A stretch of 64,000 nt of DNA. Source: Novosphingobium capsulatum NBRC 12533. GTDB taxonomy: Bacteria > Pseudomonadota > Alphaproteobacteria > Sphingomonadales > Sphingomonadaceae. Made by a program: the position numbers and the translations under genes. This document shows, one piece after another, positions 62,533 through 64,000 of this stretch. The notes under the pieces were generated by a model. That model ran no database searches. It had not been told where the DNA came from and saw only the letters and a list, made by a program, of their open reading frames with translations. Every line of letters begins with the position of its first letter. The stretch's first letter is position 1. Location: contig NZ_BCYV01000007.1 of NCBI RefSeq assembly GCF_001598375.1, positions 62,001 through 126,000 on the forward strand, in the 5' to 3' direction.

Positions 62533-63876
62533 TTAGGCAGCGTGCGCCTGTTCCACCGGGGCCGGCAGCGACCGGCCGTGCAGCGCCGCGTCGAGGCGTT
62601 CATGATCGAGCGCGTTTTCCCAGCGCGAGACGACCACGGTGGCCACAGCATTGCCGATGAAGTTCGTCAGGCTGCGGCATTCCGACATGAAGCGGTCGAT
62701 GCCCAGGATCAGCGCCATGCCCGCCACCGGCACGCTCGGCACGATCGACAGTGTGGCGGCCAGCGTGATGAAGCCCGCGCCGGTAACCCCGGCCGCGCCC
62801 TTGGACGAGAGCATCGCCACGCCCAGCAGCAGCAGTTGCTGCCCCAGCGTCAATTCCACGTTGCACGCCTGCGCGATGAACAGCGCGGCTAGCGTCATGT
62901 AGATATTGGTGCCATCGAGATTGAAGCTGTAGCCGGTCGGCACGACCAGGCCGACGACGGTCTTGGAACAGCCGGCCCGCTCCATCTTCTCGATCAGCGC
63001 GGGCAGCGCGCTTTCCGAAGACGAGGTGCCCAGCACCAGCAGCAGTTCTTCGCGCAGATAGGCAATCAGGCGCAGGATCGAAAAACCCGCGAGGCGCGCC
63101 ACCACGCCCAGCACCACGAGCACAAACAGCGCGGAAGTGACATAGAACGCCGCCACCAGCTGCGCGAGATTGGCCAGGCTGCCCACGCCATACTTGCCGA
63201 TGGTGAACGCCATGGCGCCAAAGGCACCGATCGGCGCCGCCTTCATCACGATCGACACCAGCTTGAACACCACGCCCGAAACGTCTTCGAGCAGATCGAG
63301 CACGCGCTGCCCGCGATCGCCGACCGAGGCCAGGGCAATGCCGAACAGCACTGCCACCACCAGCACTTGCAGGATATTGCCCTGCGTCAGCGCCGAAAGG
63401 AACGTGTCCGGGATCATCGCGCCCAGAAAGCCCACGATCGTGCTTTCGTGCGCCTTGGCGGCATAATCCGCCACCTTGCCGGCATCGAGCGTGGCGGGGT
63501 TGATATTCAGCCCCGCCCCCGGCCGCAGCACATTGGCCACGATGAGGCCCACGATCAGCGCCAGCGTCGAAAAGAACAGGAAATAGGCAAAGGCCTTGGC
63601 CGCCACGCGGCCCACTGCCGCCAGATCGCGCATGCCGGCAATTCCGGTGACGATGGTGAGGAAGATCACCGGGGCGATCACCATCTTGACCAGCTTGATG
63701 AACATATCGCCCAGCGGCTTGAGCGCTTCACCTGTTGCCGGATAGAAATGCCCCAGCAGCACACCCGCGGCAATCGCGGTCAAGACCTGGACATAGAGGT
63801 GGCGATACCACTTGCGAGGCCGCTGTGGCCCCTGCCCGGCCACGGGCGCAGACGGAGTGGTGACAGCGAAATTCAT
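62533..63876 (-). CDS. dctA: Dicarboxylate/amino acid:cation symporter (DAACS family)
   Basis: 447 residues from the ATG at 63876 (MNFAVTT); the longer reading adds only polar residues. Family signatures are all present: the serine-rich hairpin [55 protein letters not shown] and [19 protein letters not shown]. Eight transmembrane helices and two re-entrant loops are expected. It takes up C4-dicarboxylates or acidic amino acids with Na+ or H+. Followed by the porin gene after 30 bp. Confidence 0.93.
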   Translation of the reverse strand: MNFAVTTPSAPVAGQGPQRPRKWYRHLYVQVLTAIAAGVLLGHFYPATGEALKPLGDMFIKLVKMVIAPVIFLTIVTGIAGMRDLAAVGRVAAKAFAYFLFFSTLALIVGLIVANVLRPGAGLNINPATLDAGKVADYAAKAHESTIVGFLGAMIPDTFLSALTQGNILQVLVVAVLFGIALASVGDRGQRVLDLLEDVSGVVFKLVSIVMKAAPIGAFGAMAFTIGKYGVGSLANLAQLVAAFYVTSALFVLVVLGVVARLAGFSILRLIAYLREELLLVLGTSSSESALPALIEKMERAGCSKTVVGLVVPTGYSFNLDGTNIYMTLAALFIAQACNVELTLGQQLLLLGVAMLSSKGAAGVTGAGFITLAATLSIVPSVPVAGMALILGIDRFMSECRSLTNFIGNAVATVVVSRWENALDHERLDAALHGRSLPAPVEQAHAA

Positions 63877-64000
63877 CGTGGGAAAGCCTTTCGTCCTCTC
63901 GGCAGGGCGCGTTGCTCGGTCCTGCTCGGCCATTACCATAGGCGGTGGCCCTGCCCACCGAAAGCTTTTGCTATTGCTTGCATAAGCGGCGCTTTTTCAG

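Noticed and set aside
1..64000. CRISPR arrays, tRNA or rRNA genes, insertion sequences, prophage
   Set aside because: No regularly spaced repeats, no transposase, integrase or phage structural genes, and no tRNA-like cloverleaf with conserved TTCGA arm was noticed.

Overview
The window looks like a chromosomal segment of a high-GC alphaproteobacterium of the Sphingomonadales, most likely Novosphingobium or a close relative. The inference rests on four large TonB-dependent receptors sitting beside catabolic operons, on dispersed GC-rich REP-like hairpins of alphaproteobacterial style, and on the overall gene repertoire. No rRNA, tRNA, CRISPR array, insertion sequence or prophage was seen.

Layout. 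1-2.2 kb: the end of an RND/Czc-type efflux operon (adaptor cut by the window edge, then a TolC-family channel). 2.4-7.8 kb: TonB receptor, class A acid phosphatase, and a response regulator/histidine kinase pair, all on the minus strand. 7.9-9.6 kb: an SDR dehydrogenase and a GH130-like glycosidase. 9.6-12.1 kb: a TPR-sulfotransferase and a membrane di-iron hydroxylase. 12.2-25.6 kb: a TonB receptor divergent from a complete nine-gene guanidine (formerly 'urea carboxylase') operon: ABC transporter, NikR-like regulator, two carboxyguanidine deiminase-type proteins, biotin carboxylase, allophanate hydrolase. 25.7-31.9 kb: a beta-propeller protein, then an EmrAB/NodT-like tripartite pump divergent from a LysR regulator. 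31.9-45.7 kb: a full acyl-CoA ligase/beta-oxidation set with a P450, a TonB receptor and a TetR regulator. 45.7-55.8 kb: a GntR-controlled operon (HMG-CoA-lyase-like, hydantoinase/oxoprolinase A and B, CoA-transferase, cysteine hydrolase) divergent from a TonB receptor. 55.8-64 kb: GAF-PAS-GGDEF protein, MFS pump, M28 peptidase, alginate-export-type porin and a dicarboxylate symporter.

How the parts work together. Three modules share one design: a catabolic operon, its own transcription factor, and an adjacent TonB receptor, with candidate operators visible in the DNA. (i) The guanidine operon encodes an RHH/ACT regulator of NikR type that has lost three of the four nickel ligands. The gap between it and the divergent TonB receptor holds two copies of TATTAC-N14-GTAATA. 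I could not recognise a guanidine riboswitch there. (ii) Four related sites, CCAATCGATCGATTAA-like, lie in front of the thiolase operon, tetR, the TonB receptor/acyl-CoA dehydrogenase pair and the FadB/ligase-P450 divergent region. They suggest one TetR regulon covering the whole 31.9-45.7 kb block. (iii) A perfect TTGTATACAA palindrome lies between the -35 and -10 of the TonB receptor divergent from gntR, and TGTATACA recurs at the start of the next operon gene. The substrates of modules (ii) and (iii) cannot be read from sequence alone.

Functions are assigned from motifs and family knowledge only; no database search was run. Start codons were chosen by ribosome-binding site, signal peptide and overlap with neighbours, and some remain ambiguous.
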